In this document: positions 32,639 to 42,495 of the stretch, in pieces
Numbering within the stretch: the first letter of the stretch is position 1
Layout: each line of letters opens with the position of its first letter
DNA from: Phocaeicola vulgatus
Lineage (GTDB): Bacteria; Bacteroidota; Bacteroidia; Bacteroidales; Tannerellaceae
NCBI GenBank assembly: GCA_022009975.1
Contig: CP091733.1
Coordinates: forward strand, 1-64,000
Reading direction: 5' to 3'
DNA length: 64,000 nucleotides
Position numbers and translations under genes: made by a program
Notes under the pieces: generated by a model
The model's input: the letters and a program-made list of their open reading frames with translations, nothing else
The model's database searches: none
What the model was told of the DNA's origin: nothing

Positions 32639-35600
32639 ATGAGGAAAACTTATCTACTTTTTAACGTTACTTTTTGTTGTGCGTGGGAATATCCATACAT
32701 GCTCAGGTGACGACGGCGAGTATGAGTGGTAAAGTCACGGATACATCATCGGAAGCGATGATCGGAGTGAATATCAAGGCTACGCATACGCCAACGGGTA
32801 CCGAATACTACACGATTACCCAGCCGAATGGTTCTTATTCTTTTAACAACCTTCGTATCGGAGGCCCTTATGTGGTAGAGTTCTCTTATATTGGATACAA
32901 TACGGAGAGCCGGACAGGAATAAACTTGGTTTTGGGTGAGGATCTGAAACTGAATGTAGTAATGCGGGAAGATACCCAAGCTCTCGACGAGGTAGTCGTG
33001 GTTGCGGATAAGAACCCCATTATTTCAGGAAGTCGTACAGGTGCGCAGGAAATCATCACTCGTGAGAAGATGGATAAGCTGCCTACGATTAACCGTTCTT
33101 TGGACGATTTCGTGAAATTAACTCCGATGAGTAGCGGTAAGAATTTTGGCGGTGTCTCTTACCGTTTTAATAATGTAACGGTGGACGGTGCTTCCTTTAA
33201 TAACTCGTTTGGTCTGGCTTCTGCTCTTGGAGCTTCCGGTACGGAACCGATTTCTTTGGAGGCGCTCGAGCAGGTACAGGTGATGATCGCTCCTTTTGAT
33301 GTTCGAAATGGAGGATTCACGGGTGCGGGTATTAACTCCGTAACGAAATCCGGTTCGAATGAGTTTCATGCTTCTGTATATATGTACACGAAGAGTCCGT
33401 CTATGATGGGATATCGTGTGAAGGATGAGACGATTGGTGTTTCAGAGTTCTCTAATCACCAATACGGTATCAGTTTATCCGGCCCGATCATTAAGAATAA
33501 ATTATTCTTTTTCATCAATGGTGAGATGGATCGTCAGGAGGAACCGATTTCTTATACGACCGCTAATTCCGCGGCGGATGCGACAGTCTTGCAGGGTTTA
33601 TCTGATTTCTTAGGTGATGAGCTTGGGTATAATCCGGGTAAATTCGACGTGAATAAGACAAATACTCAAGCGGATCGAATCACGGCTCGTTTAGACTGGA
33701 ATATCAACTCAAATAATGTGTTGAGCTTAAAAATATTATTATTTGAAATCGTTTAATACGAATAACCCTTCTACTTCTGGTGCGCCGAATAACGGACGTG
33801 GACCGAATGCGTTCGCTATTCCGTTCTCTTCTTCTTTCTACCGGACGAATAATAACTTCAATATTTGGATGGCCGACTTGAATACGACCATTAATGACCG
33901 TATGTCTAACTATTTGAAGATCGGTTATTCCCGTTTGTGTGATTATCGCGATCTGGATGGCGGTTACTTCACGCACGTGGATATCTTGGATGGTGGCAAC
34001 AATGCTTATACAACTTTCGGAACCGAGGCAAACTCCTATAATAACCAGTTGAACACTGATATCTGGCAGATACAGGATAACTTCTTGATGAATTTTGGCA
34101 AACATCAGATTACGGTTGGAACGCAAAGTGACTATCGTGCCTTTAAGAATGGTTTCGCTCAAAACTATCCGGGTTCTTGGGTGTTTAATTCTGTCGATGA
34201 TTTCAAGTTCAACGTATTGGCTACAAAAACAATACATGGCCGCTCATAACGGAAGTGTACAAGGATTTGATATGCGTGAGTTTAATCCGAAAGATTTTTG
34301 GATTTGGTTCCAATGTGAAGGGTATTACGAACTCTTCTTCTACGGGGTATGAATACTATACGCAAAAGATATTCGATGACGGATGATTTTCCATTCGCCG
34401 AGATAAATGTATTCCAGTTAGGTTTGTATGCCCAAGATAAGTGGACGGTAAGTGATAAATTGAACTTGACGTTAGGTTTACGTATCGATGTTCCGTTCTT
34501 TATGACTGATTTGCAGTCGAATGATAAAGTCGCCGCCGAGACCTATCGGGATGGCATCAAGATCGATGTTTCTAAATATCCGAACGCCAAACCTCAGTTT
34601 TCTCCTCGATTCGGTTTTAACTACAAACCGTTTGACGATGAGAATGGAAGCTTACAGATACGTGGTGGTACGGGACTCTTCACGGGTACTCCTCCTTATG
34701 TATGGATCAGTAATCAAGCTGGCAACAATGGTGTTTTGTTTGGTGACCTAAATGTTCGGGCGGTAAAGGATAAAAATGACAATATCATTAGCGACGGCAG
34801 ACCTTCACTAGGTTTCACCGGAAATATGGATACTTATAAACCGGCTGAAGGTAGCGCTACACGTTCGGATATAGCGATTACGGATCCGGACTTTAAATAT
34901 CCGAGCTTATGGAAAAGTAATATCGCTGCTGATTATAAGTTTGGTGATGGTTGGGTCGCTACCGTAGAGTTACTGTATTCAAAAAGACATTAACGCTATT
35001 TATCATGACAATATCGGATTGTACCGGACCGAGCAATTTGTAAATGACGGTGGAGCGGGTAATGCACGTCCATATTATAATGGCTATTATAGCGATAGAG
35101 AAGGAAATCAAAAAGGCTGCGAATCATGTCGTGATGCTGCGTAATACCAGCAAAGGACATTCGCTTTATACGACCTTCCAGTTGCAGAAAAACTTTGTTG
35201 ATGGAATCCTGAAGGGATTGTATTTGAATGGATCTTACTCTTTCGGGCAGTCTAGAGGTGTAACAGACGGAACATCGTCTGTGGCGACTTCCGCTTGGAA
35301 GTACCGTGCGGCCTTGGACGGAAATGCGGAAGAAGTAGGTTATACGGCAGGTTCTTTTGATGGTCGTTTGTTATTGTCCGCTTCTTATACGGCTAACTGG
35401 AGTAAATATGCGGCAACAAGTTTTGGTTTGATTTATCAGCGTTATCGTCCGTTCCGTTATTCTTATTGTTATAATGGTGATGCGAATGGCGATTCTCAGT
35501 TCTCCAATGACTTGATGTATATCCCCTGCGAATTTTGACGAGGTAAAAGATCATTTGTTACCGGGCGATTTCGATAGCCAAGAAGATGCATGGAAAGCGA

Positions 35601-36001
35601 TGAATGCCTTTATCGAGCAAGATCCTTATTTGAGCAAACATAGAGGTGAGTATGCCGAACGTAACGGTGCTGTCGCTCCATTTGCGAATCAATTGGATTT
35701 GAGCGTTTCTCATGATATAAAGATTTACCAGAAGAATGGTCGCTCACATACTTTGCGCTTTAGTTTCAATATCGCTAACTTCTTGAATTTGTTGAATCGT
35801 AATTGGGGTGTGGTACAAACAACCGTTTTGGGTAATCAGCAATATCAGTTCTTGACGATCCCGAAAGGACAAGGCCCGAGTGCGGCGAACAACTATACGT
35901 TGAAGTATACGATGGCGAAAGATTTGGACGAAACCTTCAAGGATAATTTGAACGATGTGTCTCGTTGGCAGATGCAATTCGGTATCAAGTATATCTTCTA
36001 A
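32639..36001 (+). CDS. Oar-like TonB-dependent outer-membrane receptor B
   Basis: The signal peptide ends HAQ, then TASMSGKVTDTSSEAMIGVNI (carboxypeptidase-regulatory-like domain), ALDEVVVVADKNP, KLPTINRSLDDFVKLTP, LEALEQVQVMIAPFDVRNGG, GAGINSVTKSGSNEFHAS and GPIIKNKLFFFINGE. The barrel ends in WQMQFGIKYIF, with a terminal aromatic residue as expected for insertion by the Bam machinery. About 1,120 residues. It is clearly a paralogue of receptor A, which is divergently transcribed from the same gap. Frame breaks fall near 32660, 33735, 34220, 34290, 34350, 34975, 35040-35100 and 35525. It is followed by its own terminator. Confidence 0.87.
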
Positions 36002-36038
36002 AAGAAAAATCTTTCATTAGATAAAATTTAATAATTAG

Positions 36039-36073
36039 AAGAGGTTCACTATCTTTTGTGGACCTCTTTTTAA
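36039..36073 (+). terminator. Intrinsic terminator of receptor B
   Basis: AAGAGGTTCAC (36039-36049) pairs with GTGGACCTCTT (36058-36068) with one mismatch around an 8-base loop, and runs into a T-rich tract. It lies 38 bases after the stop of receptor B and ten bases before the next start codon. Confidence 0.75.
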
Positions 36074-36082
36074 TTTAATGAT

Positions 36083-37291
36083 ATGTGGAATAATCGTATT
36101 GAGTTCTTACTCGTTAGTTTCTTTTGTATTTGTTCATTGGCTTTTTACCGGTTGCCAAACGAAAAACAATCGGATCGTTATGTCGTAGTTTTATCAATGG
36201 ACGGTTTCCGCTCTGATTATCCGTCACGTGCTCATACTCCGACGTTGGATTCTTTGGCGAATGTGGGGGTTCGCTCCACGTTTCGCCCGTGTTATCCCAG
36301 CGTGACTTTCCCGAATCATTATAGCATGGCTACCGGATTGCATCCGATCACCATGGTTTGGTAAAATAATTTCTTTTATGACGCGGAGCTTGATAGCTCA
36401 TACCGGATGGGAAATCTTGATCCGCAATTTTATGGTGGAGAACCTATTTGGAATACGGCGGAACGCCAAGGGGTTCGTACCGCCTCGTTCTATTGGGTAG
36501 GTAGTGAGGTGCCTTTAGAGAGTGGTCAGCCTTCAATATGGAAGCCGTTTGATAAATCGGTTCCTTTTTCAGATCGTGCTGATTCCGTGATATCTTGGCT
36601 GAAGTTGCCGGAAGATGTGCGTCCTCATTTGATTATGTGGTATATGGAAGAACCGGATGCGATAGGTCATTCCGCTACCCCGGATTCGTCGGCGACCTTG
36701 GATGTGGTGGAGAACTTGGATAAAGTCTTGAATCATTTCTTCACGGAAGCCCGTCAGTTGGATATTTTCGATAAGATCGATTTTTATCGTTCTTTCGGAT
36801 CATGGAATGGCCACCTATTATCCCTGAGAAATATGTGAACTTGAATGATTATCTACCCCGGGATAGTTTCGATTGTGTTTTTGATGGCGTTCCTACATTA
36901 TTATATCCCAAGAAAACCTATGTGGATACTGCCTATGCGATTTTTACAGAAAGTGCCGAATATAACCGTATGGAAGAAAAACGAGATTCCTGAGAAATTT
37001 GTTTACGGAAAGAATCCTCGAGTTAGTGACTTAGTTGTTTCTCCACATATTGGAACGTATGTAGAATTCCGAGAGAAATCATCTCCCCGTTATGCGGCGA
37101 CACATGGTTACGATAATTTTATGCCGGAGATGGAGGCCATATTCTATGCGGCAGGTCCCTCGTTCAAGAGACATGCGGAGGTCCCGCAAATGGCGAACGT
37201 GAACCTTTACTTGATGATTGCCCGTTTATTGAATATACAACCTGCTCCGAATGACGGGGATAGCGCTGTCGTTCAGCAGCTATTTAAATGA
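36083..37291 (+). CDS. Nucleotide pyrophosphatase/phosphodiesterase-like protein (alkaline phosphatase superfamily)
   Basis: An N-terminal hydrophobic segment (EFLLVSFFCICSLAFY) serves as signal or anchor. The catalytic core matches ENPP enzymes: metal Asp in VVVLSMDGFRSDY, nucleophile Thr in YPSVTFPNHYSMATG, the loop HHGLVNNFFYD (restored across a frame break near 36355), EEPDAIGHS with metal Asp and His, LSDHGM (restored near 36785) and ATHGYDN with a further metal His. About 403 residues. The family hydrolyses nucleotides, dinucleotides or phosphodiesters outside the cytoplasm. Further frame breaks are near 36830 and 36950. It sits just behind receptor B, separated by a terminator, so co-regulation is not evident. 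Confidence 0.87.
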
Positions 37292-37333
37292 TAAGATTAA
37301 TGCTACCATCTCATTTGACATGACATTACTGCA

Positions 37334-37360
37334 ACCGCCGTGCGGTAATACTGCGGCGGT
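37334..37360. terminator. Short hairpin between convergent genes
   Basis: ACCGCCG at 37334-37340 and CGGCGGT at 37354-37360 are perfect inverted copies around a 13-base loop. The motif TGCGGTAAT occurs on both sides of the right arm. The site lies between the convergent ENPP-like and epimerase-like genes. No T-run follows, so a terminator role is only a suggestion. Confidence 0.35.
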
Positions 37361-37378
37361 CTTGCGGTAATTGATGCT

Positions 37379-38231
37379 TTATTGATATTCGCGTGCCATC
37401 TTACGCATGAAGGCGAGACTGCCTTTGGCTAAGGCATCGGCATTGTATTTAGACGGACGCCACAAAGATACGGCTTCCGCCATACCGGGAACAGAATTGG
37501 AGAAATTCTCCAAAACTAAATTCCCATTGAAATCGATTTCCTGTAGTCCCCGGAACAAATCATCCCAGCGTACGTTTCCCTCACCCAGCATTCCACGGTC
37601 GCTTTCAGTCATGTGAATATGGCGAAGTCGGCTGCCTGCGGCGATAACCGGTTCATAGAAACTCGTCTCTTCTATATTCATATGGAAAGTATCCAGATGC
37701 AAAAGATAAATTCGGAGCGTCTACGCGCTTTGATAAAAGCGCAAGACTTCCTCCGCGGAGGTACACATATAGCTTTCATAGCGATTGATCGGCTCTATAC
37801 CGATCGTGATTCCGGATCGGCCGGCGTATTCGGCAACCTCCGCCCATACCTCACAAAGCGTATTCTCTTCTTCCCGTGTTCGCTGTTTGCCGGAGAAGAC
37901 CCCGATGCCGGAATGTAAGACCCCTCCCAAGTAATCAACCTCCAATTCGCTCGCTTTATCCAGCGCCGCCTTGATCAGGCGAGTCGCTTCCTTGGGATAA
38001 AAAGGAATATGCGCTTCTTGGGGAAGGTTGAGAGAACAAGTCGCCTTCAATCCGTGTTGTTTCAATGGCCGCTTTACGGTTGGGGCGTCGAACTCCATGG
38101 AAGGAGGCAATAAGATTTCCAGTAAATCAAAACCGGCGGCAGATGCTTGCTGGATAGCGAAAAAGACCGCCTTCTGGTGTCCACATAGGTGGTATCCAAG
38201 AAAGGATGGAAGCTCCGAAAGTAGGATTCAT
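37379..38231 (-). CDS. Sugar phosphate isomerase/epimerase-like TIM-barrel protein
   Basis: The sequence has the xylose-isomerase-like TIM-barrel pattern of D-tagatose 3-epimerase relatives. It shows LKATCSLNLP, YLGGVLHSGIG, ITIGIEPINRYE with the first metal glutamate, LHLDTFHMNIEE with metal Asp and His, LRHIHMTESDRGMLGEG, and NLVLENFSN with the last metal glutamate. About 283 residues. It would interconvert a ketose or sugar phosphate in the cytoplasm; the substrate is not clear. The start at 38231 gives MNPTFGASILSW. Frame breaks are near 38185, 37735 and 37700. Its neighbours (an ENPP-like enzyme and a winged-helix protein) do not fix a pathway. Confidence 0.8.
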
Positions 38232-38281
38232 AATCGTATTGTTTTTATTCGTTAGGGTTACAAAGTAAGTACTTTTTGAAG

Positions 38282-38323
38282 ATTTCATTGCGAAGAAAAA
38301 GTGAAATCCTTTCGCAATGAAAT
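38282..38323. repeat. 13-base perfect inverted repeat upstream of the epimerase gene
   Basis: ATTTCATTGCGAA at 38282-38294 and its exact complement at 38311-38323 flank a 16-base A-rich loop. The element lies 51 bases upstream of the epimerase start and 15 bases after the winged-helix gene, both on the minus strand. It could be an operator, a terminator without a T-run, or a leader hairpin. Confidence 0.6.
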
Positions 38324-38337
38324 ATCATAAATGTCAT

Positions 38338-38551
38338 TTAAAAATAAAAGTTGGTACCCGGACAGAAGATAGGGTGGCTGCTGGTGTTATCAATTTCAAT
38401 CTTATTTTCTCTAGCGAGCCAACCTATAGCGGACCATAGATCCGCATCTGTTAGAGCGGATTTTTGCTCAACGCCTCAAAACTCCAATGTTGGCCATCTG
38501 AAAGCAAATTCCAGATAGCTCCTGCATTTAATCCGATCGATCCTTTGTCAT
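38338..38551 (-). CDS. Small winged-helix protein, DUF2582-like
   Basis: Reading the minus strand and correcting a one-base loss near 38465 gives about 71 residues. They begin around MTKGSIGLNAGAIWNLLSD, continue HWSFEALSKKSALTDADL and WSAIGWLARENKIEID, and end PGTNFYF. The pattern 'G-x-x-A-G-x-x-W-x-x-L', then a short helix pair, then 'A-I-G-W-L-A-R-E-x-K' is the signature of the small winged helix-turn-helix family DUF2582 that is common in Bacteroidales. The start at 38551 requires a second one-base repair near 38543. It probably binds nucleic acid; no target is known. It is easily missed because both halves lie in different frames. Confidence 0.7.
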
Positions 38552-38676
38552 GATAAAATCTGTTTTTATGTTTATGGTATATAGTGCTTATATTGTTATA
38601 ACAGATAATATCCGGTAAAAGTATGTTGCGTTGAGATAAATAATCTAAAAACAAAAATCTCTTGATGCGTTGAATT

Positions 38677-40175
38677 TTATTCCTTGAAGTCAGCGAATAT
38701 GGATTCATCGTATACATTGTGTTCCTTTTTATCGTGGAATGGATACCATACTTGGGCAAAGAACGGATTTCCTTTAGCGATCTCGTCGTAATTCCAAGGG
38801 AGCGGTAAACATTCCGGGCACCAATGGCCTCCTAATAATACTAATGTGGGAGAGGCCTTAAAACGGTGACCGAATTGGCATTCCCAATCGAGCGGAGTCG
38901 ATAAGTCTCCTTTTGTCATGGCCGGGGACAAGCATTTTCCTCCCCTGAATTCTGCGGCTTTACGCATATCCTCGATATCCCATTCCGACTTCGGCTTACT
39001 TTCATCATAACCATGATCCAGAAAGACGGGTGTTTCGGAGGGGCGTTTTGTCCGGATCTTATCCCAACCCGGGATTGCTTGCCAATCCTCATACGAGCCA
39101 AAATAGGCGGATATACGATCTTGGTGTCTGTTCTTGATCCAGTTACGGGTTCCCAGTCCCGGCTTTTTAGCGATGGCTCCCATACCCAGTTTTATGAAGA
39201 TAGGAGGGACGATCTTTGCTAGGTGGAAATACCAAGGGACTTGGCTGGCCATCCATTTAAAATAATCGTCGCAAGTTTGGTTACCGCGGAAATGCAGATA
39301 TCCTTCCAATAGGTCTGAATCGGTATACCATTGTCCGTGGAAATTACGGATAGCGAACCAGTTCGGTTCGAATATTTTTCTCTGGGGCAGGGACAGCCAA
39401 TCGCTTTTAACAATTTACTCTCAAACTCATAATTCGTCAGACGGAAAGACGGGCCGCTACTAATGTTATAGAAACGGTTCCAAAAACTCATCCGGCACCT
39501 CTTCCTCGCATACATTCGCTAGTAAGCGACCGGAATCCTCGGCGGTAGCCCATTCCAGCACGCCGTCTAGCGGTACGTGGAATGTGATTGGGTCCGAACC
39601 CTTGAATAATAATTCGGGGCATAAGATACCGGTTTGGCGAAGGCACGCCCAATGTTTAATACCCGACTCCACGAAAATACGTTCGGCTATTGTCTTTGAG
39701 ATGGCATAATGATCATAGACACTTATATTGATCGGATCTCCCGTACGTCCCCAATGAACCGGTGCGTTACGGTGGCCGGTTTTGCGCCACGGAGCCGATA
39801 TAGACTACCTTGATCTGATCTGCGTTCGGTTGCGCTTTTTACGGCATCCACGATGTGTTGAGCGGCGGTCGTGTTTACTTTCAAGGTCTTTTTAGGGAAA
39901 TAATCCGCCGCCGGCGAAACCATTCCACCTACGTGTAATACGTAGTCCGCCCCCGTTACTCCATTTAAGACATCTTGATAACTCGTCAAGTCTCCCCAAA
40001 CGATACGGATCCCTTCCATAGCCTCATAGGTGGCCAACTTCTCTTTATTGATTTTGCTCGGACGAGCCAAGAGTGTTATATTAAAACGATCTAGCCGCTT
40101 GGACAACTCGACCAATCCGGCATGGCCCATCGTCCCGGTGGCTCCGGTCAGAAAGACGGTCTTTTTACTTTTCAT
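38677..40175 (-). CDS. NAD(P)-dependent SDR/epimerase with C-terminal zinc-ribbon-like domain
   Basis: The N-terminus is an extended short-chain dehydrogenase: Rossmann motif FLTGATGTMGHAG, an acidic-strand region LLARPSK, WGDLTSY, and the catalytic-type YDHYAISK motif (restored across breaks near 39790). After about residue 400 the chain carries a segment with WECQFGHRF and GGHWCPEC, which resembles a treble-clef/zinc-ribbon, before ending in IFADFKE. About 500 residues. This tail is not part of a typical epimerase. Frame breaks are near 39825, 39480, 39390 and 39310. The start at 40175 gives MKSKKTVFLTG. The substrate could be a nucleotide sugar or other cofactor-bound group; nothing nearby decides it. 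Confidence 0.78.
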
Positions 40176-40240
40176 GATATAATTTAAGTGTATAATAAAA
40201 AAATCTTAGGATACTATCGGGTAGCGAAGGTATATATAAA

Positions 40241-40269
40241 AACTCCCAACCAATAGGTTGAGAGCTTTT
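40241..40269 (-). terminator. Terminator of the tRNA-Glu gene
   Basis: On the minus strand the arms CTCTCAACC and GGTTGGGAG form a stem with a 4-base loop and are followed by TTTTTATATA. It begins three bases after the tRNA 3' end. Confidence 0.7.
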
Positions 40270-40271
40270 TG

Positions 40272-40343
40272 TAGTGGATACGAGAATCGAACTCGTATTA
40301 CATGCGTGAGAGGCATGTGTCCTAACCGTTAGACGAATCCACC
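40272..40343 (-). tRNA. tRNA-Glu (anticodon CTC)
   Basis: The minus strand reads GGTGGATTCGTCTAACGGTT at the 5' end and folds into a cloverleaf. The 7-base acceptor pairs GGTGGAT with ATCCACT (one G-T pair), the anticodon stem CATGC/GCATG closes the loop CTCTCAC with anticodon CTC, and the T-loop is GTTCGATTC. The discriminator base is A and no CCA is encoded. CTC reads the glutamate codon GAG. A matching promoter (40406-40376) and terminator flank it, so it is a single-gene unit. Confidence 0.92.
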
Positions 40344-40375
40344 ATTTAGATGTCATTGTTTTTTGTTTGACGATG

Positions 40376-40406
40376 CAAAGGTAGATATATTTTTTTAATT
40401 CTGCAA
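40376..40406 (-). promoter_or_regulatory. Promoter of tRNA-Glu
   Basis: On the minus strand TTG at 40406-40404 and TACCTTTG at 40383-40376 are separated by 20 bases, matching the Bacteroidetes consensus. The -7 box lies 33 bases upstream of the tRNA 5' end. Confidence 0.65.
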
Positions 40407-40519
40407 TAGTTGGACTGAGTTTTTTGAAGAAAAAGTGTTTTTTTATCAAAATGCCAAGAAAACGGGGAGAATACCACTAAAAAGGCGTTAAAAAGTAGTT
40501 GCGATTTCATTGTTTTTCA

Positions 40520-40550
40520 TTGTCGGTACTGTTTATTTATTCTACCTTTG
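40520..40550 (+). promoter_or_regulatory. Promoter of mutA-mutB
   Basis: TTG at 40520-40522 and TACCTTTG at 40543-40550 are 20 bases apart. The -7 box lies 66 bases before the mutA start, leaving a leader of about 58 bases. Between 40407 and 40519 I see no further feature. Confidence 0.65.
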
Positions 40551-40615
40551 CCATCTGTAATTGAACAAAATAGTATTGAACATTACTAATACCAGTTTAA
40601 TAAACAACTAATATT

Positions 40616-42482
40616 ATGGCAGAACTTAAAGAAAAAAACTTTTCTCAGAATTCGCACCCTGTGTCTACTGAAGAGTGGATGGCGAAGATAACGGCCGACC
40701 TGAAAGGGGTACCGTTTGAGAAAAAGCTTGTTTGGAAGACAGGCGAAGGATTTAATGTAAATCCTTTCTATCGTGCAGAAGACATCGAGGGTTTAAAGAC
40801 TACAGAGTCTCTTCCCGGTGAATTCCCTTATGTTCGTGGAACGAAGAAAGACAACGATTGGAAGGTACGCCAGAACATTGAAGTTTGCTGCTTCAAGGGT
40901 GCTAACGAGAAAGCACCAGACCTTTTGACGAAAGGTGTTACTTCTCTTGGGTTCATCATCAAAAGGTGATGAGGTGAACGAGGAGAATATAGCTACTTTA
41001 TTAGAAGGTATTTGTCCGGCTTCCGTAGAATTGAACTTCAACACTTGCAACTGCAAAGCGGAGAAGTTGATCGGTATCTTGGCTGACTACTTCAAAGGCA
41101 AGGGTGTCGACGCAGAGAAGTGCTACGGTCCTGTAAACTATGACGCTTTCAAGAAACCTTTAGTAAAAGGTGAAGAAAACAGTGAGTGGGTTGAAGGTGC
41201 CGCTGCTGTGCTCAAAGCTGGACAGGCTTTGCCTAACTACCGTGTATTGGCTGTAAATGCGTTCCTTTTTCAACAATGCTGGCGCTTACATTTCTCAGGA
41301 ATTAGGTTACGCCTTGGCTTGGGGTAACGAATTGATGGCAAAAACTAACCGAGGCTGGTTTCACCGCTGACGAGGTTGCCAAGAAAATCAAATTCAATTT
41401 TGGTATCAGCTCTAACTACTTCATGGAAATCGCTAAGTTCCGTGCGGCTCGTTGGTTGTGGGCCGAGATCGTAGCCGCTTATAAGCCGGCCTGCGAATGC
41501 GCTTGCAAGATGGTTGCTCACGCACAGACTTCAGAGTGGAACATGACGGTTTACGATGCTCACGTAAACTTGCTTCGTTCTCAAACTGAGGCTATGTCTG
41601 CCGCTCTTGCTGGCGTAGACTCTATCACGGTTCGCCCGTTTGATAAGATTTTACCAGACTCCGGACGATTTCTCCGAGCGTATCGCACGTAACCAACAAT
41701 TATTATTGAAGGAAGAGTGCCACTTGGATAAGGTCGTTGACCCGTCTGCCGGTTCTTATTATGTAGAGGTATTGACGAATTCCTTGGCCGATGTCGCTTG
41801 GAAGTTGTTCTTGGAGGTTGAGGAAAAAGGAGGATTCTCCGTTGCCGTGAACGCAGGTGAGATCCAAAAATGCCGTTAACGCTTCGAATGTAGCTCGTAA
41901 GAAAGCGGTTGCTATCCGTCGTGAGATATTGTTGGGCTCTAACCAGTATCCTAACTTCACGGAAGTAGCTGCCGATAAGATTCAGGAAAAAGGTTCTTGC
42001 TGTTGTGGCGGTGGTCATTGCGGCGAGGCAACGATCCCGGCTCTTGATTTCTCTCGCGGCGCTTCTGAATTCGAGGCTTTGCGTATGGCGACAGAGAAGA
42101 GTGGCAAGACTCGAAGGTATTCATGTTGACGATCGGTAACTTGGCGATGCGTTTGGCTCGTTCACAGTTCTCCGCTAACTTCTTCGCTTGTGCCGGATAT
42201 AAGATAATTGATAACTTAGGCTTCGATACGGTTGAGGCTGGTGTTGAGGCTGCAGTCAAGGCGGGTGCTGAGATCGTGGTTCTTTGCTCTAGTGATGACG
42301 AGTATGCTGAATTCGCTCCTGCCGCTTACAAGGCTTTGGCCGGACGTGCCGAATTCGTTGTAGCCGGAGCTCCTGCTTGCGCGGACGACTTGAAGGCTCA
42401 AGGTATCGACCAGTTCGTAAATGTAAAGAGCAATGTGCTTGAGACATTGAAAGCATTCAACGCTAAATTAGGAATCGCTTAA
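40616..42482 (+). CDS. mutA: Methylmalonyl-CoA mutase small (beta) subunit
   Basis: The protein starts MAELKEKNFSQNSHPVSTEEWMAKITADLKG and follows the pattern of the non-catalytic partner of the heterodimeric mutase: a degenerate TIM-barrel with FNVNPFYRAEDIEGL, then HFMEIAKFRAARWLWAEIV-type and DKVVDPSAGSYYVEVLTN segments, and a C-terminal flavodoxin-like domain that lacks the DxHxxG cobalamin motif. About 622 residues. It pairs with MutB, whose gene starts 13 bases later, to interconvert (R)-methylmalonyl-CoA and succinyl-CoA in propionate formation. Frame breaks occur near 40965, 41265, 41350, 41665, 41870 and 42110. RBS-proximal start is clear and family-typical. Confidence 0.93.
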
Positions 42483-42495
42483 GTATAAAACAATT

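Noticed and set aside
38440..38465. Hairpin ATCCGC/GCGGAT with T-run as a terminator
   Set aside because: It lies inside the reconstructed winged-helix gene on the opposite strand and no plus-strand gene ends before it.
40616..42482. Programmed frameshifting in mutA and other genes
   Set aside because: Breaks occur in almost all genes, in both directions and at unrelated sequences, so a programmed mechanism is implausible.
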